DNA of 64,000 bases, from contig NZ_BSEJ01000003.1 in the NCBI RefSeq assembly GCF_027921765.1, forward strand, positions 124,001-188,000, written 5' to 3'. This document shows positions 62,511 through 64,000 of the stretch, piece by piece. The stretch is from Microbacterium barkeri (GTDB lineage: Bacteria; Actinomycetota; Actinomycetes; Actinomycetales; Microbacteriaceae). How positions within the stretch are numbered: the first letter of the stretch is position 1; each line of letters opens with the position of its first letter. The notes beneath the pieces are model-generated. The model did no database searches, was not told where the DNA came from, and saw only the letters and a list, made by a program, of their open reading frames with translations. A program made the position numbers and the translations under genes.

Positions 62511-62626
62511 AGTTTGCGGCCGTGTTCGGCCGTTTGAGGCCGGGAAGTGCGACCGGGGTGGTGGCGCAGCTGCCGGGGTCGCACTTTGCGGCTGTATTCG
62601 GCCGTTTGGGGCCGGGAAGTGCGACC
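62505..62626. repeat. Two tandem 50-nt palindromic elements (copies D, E)
   Basis: Copy D is 62505-62554 and copy E is 62577-62626, a period of 72 bases. Both begin GGTCGCA and end AAGTGCGACC and align gap-free to copies A-C and F. In copy E the outer ten base pairs of the stem are all Watson-Crick. Copy E ends four bases before the stop codon of the convergent DUF559-like gene. A terminator role is possible for this pair. Confidence 0.9.
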
Positions 62627-62630
62627 GGGA

Positions 62631-63596
62631 TCAGGCGCGACGGCCGCCGAGCGCGTGACGCACGCGTCGGACGAGCTCGCGCGGATTCGCCAGCAGCGGT
62701 GCGGTGACCTCGACGACCGTCCATCCCGCTGCGCGCAGTGACGCGATGCGCTCCGCGTCGCGGGCCCACGAGGCGCCGTGCAGCATCCCGAGGTACTCGA
62801 TCGCCACGCGCTCGCGGCGGTAGAGCATGTCGACGCAGGCGAGGAATCGTCCGGAATCGTCGAACACGTCGCCGTTGAGCTCCGGCTCCGGCAGTCCGCC
62901 GCAGACGAGCTCGAACCGGACGCGCGATTCCTTGGGCGACCAGGCATCGGGACGGATCCATCCGACCGCCTCGCGCAGCCTGACGATTCCCTGCCACCGG
63001 CCGGTCGCGAGCGCGGCCTCGAGCTGCGCGACGGTGGCGAGCGGAGGCCGTCCGGGCGTCGGCCGGCCGACGCCTTCGCGCCAGACTCGGCAGAAGAAGT
63101 CGCCGAGGGCGATGAGATCCGGCAGCGGAAGCGTTCCGAGGCCGGCCCAGGTCGTCGCCGGCGAGGTCACGAGCAGGCCGGCGTGCTCGCGGAGCGACGT
63201 CATCTTCGCCTGCGCGCGGTGCCGGATGACGCCTCGAGCGCGAGGAAGCGCCGTCGGTCCGATCACACCCACGTGGACGCCGAGGTGCGTCTCGTCCGCG
63301 ACAGCTCCGCCCGGCGTGAACACGAGGGGCAGCGGAGCGCCCCAGACCGACGCTGCCGTCTCGCGGCAGAAGAAGTGGCCCGGGTGCAGGCGATGCGCGT
63401 ACGCCCTGGCGAGTCGGAGCCGCTGCTGCCGCTGCCGTTCGTAAGGGTCCTCGACCTCGCACGGAGCCAGGTCGACCGTGCGGATGCCGCGAAACGGGCG
63501 CCCGAGATCGGCCGCGCGCAGGCGCTTCTCACCGACGCCCAGCGCGCGTGCGTCGCGCACGGCGAAGGTGTCGCCGAGATCCTGCGGGAGGTTCAT
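62631..63596 (-). CDS. AbiEi-like/DUF559 protein with VSR-type nuclease fold
   Basis: The 321-residue protein begins with a winged-helix-like segment (FAVRDARALGVGEKRLRAAD, then GRPFRGIRTVDL) similar to AbiEi-type antitoxin N-domains. Its last 110 residues (ELNGDVFDDSGRFLACVDML, RRERVAIEYLGMLHG, ERIASLRAAGWTVVEVTAPL) follow the DUF559/VSR restriction-endonuclease-like fold, with Asp in CVD and Glu in IEY as possible metal ligands. Such genes are frequent orphans in Microbacteriaceae. The start may be the ATG at 63596 or the ATG at 63611; upstream in-frame sequence crosses repeat F and is not coding. 50-nt palindromes lie on both sides. Confidence 0.75.
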   Translation of the reverse strand: MNLPQDLGDTFAVRDARALGVGEKRLRAADLGRPFRGIRTVDLAPCEVEDPYERQRQQRLRLARAYAHRLHPGHFFCRETAASVWGAPLPLVFTPGGAVADETHLGVHVGVIGPTALPRARGVIRHRAQAKMTSLREHAGLLVTSPATTWAGLGTLPLPDLIALGDFFCRVWREGVGRPTPGRPPLATVAQLEAALATGRWQGIVRLREAVGWIRPDAWSPKESRVRFELVCGGLPEPELNGDVFDDSGRFLACVDMLYRRERVAIEYLGMLHGASWARDAERIASLRAAGWTVVEVTAPLLANPRELVRRVRHALGGRRA

Positions 63597-63697
63597 CCGG
63601 TGCCGGCCCATCTCCTCACCGTCGCACCAGCGCGCAGAGGCGCGTCCGCGCTCTCCACAGCCACCGCGACCTCTGGCTCGCGGTCCACGAACGTTCC

Positions 63698-63747
63698 GGT
63701 CGCAGTTCGCGGCCCCCATCGTCGATTTGGGGCCGCAAACTGCGACC
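63698..63747. repeat. 50-nt palindromic element, copy F (best hairpin)
   Basis: This copy has the longest stem of the family: 18 of 19 outer positions pair (GGTCGCAGTTCGCGGCCCC with GGGGCCGCAAACTGCGACC), with a 12-base loop. It lies about 90-100 bases upstream of the possible starts of the DUF559-like gene, on the side opposite copies D and E. Confidence 0.9.
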
Positions 63748-63958
63748 TGGGCGGTGGTGGCGGTCGTCCCGGGGGCGGATCCCGGCGGGGCCCGCCGGAT
63801 CCCGGGCGGGTGCCGGCGCGTCGACGGCGGCGCTGTGCAGAGGGCGTCGAGGGGCGTCCGGGAGACGCCCTTCGCGTCGGCGCCGGCGACATCCCTGCCG
63901 CGTTCCCGTCGGCTGCGCTTGGGCACTCCTCCCCACAGACGGATTTCGGGCCCGCGGC

Positions 63959-63990
63959 TAGCGTGGAGGCGACCCCGATCATCTGGGGTC
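63959..63990 (+). promoter_or_regulatory. Candidate promoter and dyad for a gene starting beyond the window
   Basis: TAGCGT at 63959-63964 matches the -10 form used often in this window. It is followed by the dyad GACCCC-N8-GGGGTC (63971-63990) and AGGGGG, a possible ribosome site, seven bases from the end. A plus-strand gene probably starts just past 64000. Confidence 0.35.
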
Positions 63991-64000
63991 AGGGGGCACG

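Larger units (their letters stand above)
63597..64000. other. 404-bp region to the right edge without a convincing gene
   Basis: It holds the sixth 50-nt palindrome (63698-63747), a hairpin-like GGATCCCGGCGGG/CCCGCCGGATCC region near 63777-63803, and a candidate promoter near the end. Open frames on both strands here have biased, low-complexity content (long Arg/Pro runs) and I do not support them as genes. Confidence 0.6.

Noticed and set aside
63593-63982. Minus-strand open frame of 129 codons near the right edge
   Set aside because: It runs through the 50-nt palindrome and a Pro/Arg low-complexity region and overlaps the 5' end of the DUF559-like gene in another frame; there is no ribosome site or motif.

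Overview
The window is a chromosomal segment of a very GC-rich Gram-positive actinobacterium. The gene set fits Microbacteriaceae, probably Microbacterium or a close relative: HspR-type control of clpB, a ClpB without N-domain, NarL/DesK-type two-component systems, a DtxR/IdeR-type iron box, an EccC/EssC-like ATPase with FHA domain, and many promoters that place a TANNNT hexamer 6-7 bases before an ATG or GTG (leaderless mRNAs). The species call is an inference. I found no rRNA, tRNA, CRISPR array, prophage or insertion sequence.

Layout. 1-4.9 kb: tail of an AraC-like regulator, a small export protein, a DesK/DesR-like two-component system and HspR-box-controlled clpB. 4.9-9.8 kb: nitroreductase, a NatAB-like exporter and a second two-component system. 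9.8-15.7 kb: a VOC/HxlR/DHFR-like operon, a P-loop kinase, exonuclease III, pyrE and a ROK kinase, with two kinds of palindromic repeat between genes. 15.7-22.8 kb: an XRE-cupin regulator and a five-gene operon of amidohydrolase plus peptide-type ABC importer. 22.8-29.3 kb: a small membrane protein, a HAD phosphatase, an SDR, a third two-component system, a second ABC exporter and a DtxR-family regulator with manganese-type ligands. 29.3-36.3 kb: Gfo/Idh oxidoreductase, TrmH methyltransferase, PhnB-like protein, MATE exporter, M13 peptidase and a class A beta-lactamase-fold protein without catalytic residues. 36.4-41.1 kb: an Hsp90-like ATPase overlapping a 935-residue TPR-type protein. 41.1-46.6 kb: BCCT transporter, acyl-CoA ligase, ThuA-like protein and PurU. 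46.7-52.0 kb: an iron-boxed hydroxamate siderophore operon (decarboxylase, N-hydroxylase, fused acyltransferase-synthetase). 52.1-62.4 kb: membrane, lipoprotein and secreted proteins around a type VII secretion-like ATPase and a zinc-ribbon/FHA protein. 62.4-64.0 kb: G-rich repeats and a DUF559/AbiEi-like gene bracketed by palindromic elements.

The least explained signals are: (1) a family of exactly 50-nt palindromic elements (six gap-free copies in three clusters), three of which bracket the nuclease-fold gene at the right end; (2) the Hsp90-TPR pair, which looks like a dedicated chaperone and helper; (3) a 54-nt dispersed element in two copies; (4) three tandem 18-bp repeats in front of an acyl-CoA ligase promoter; and (5) the catalytically dead beta-lactamase-fold protein.
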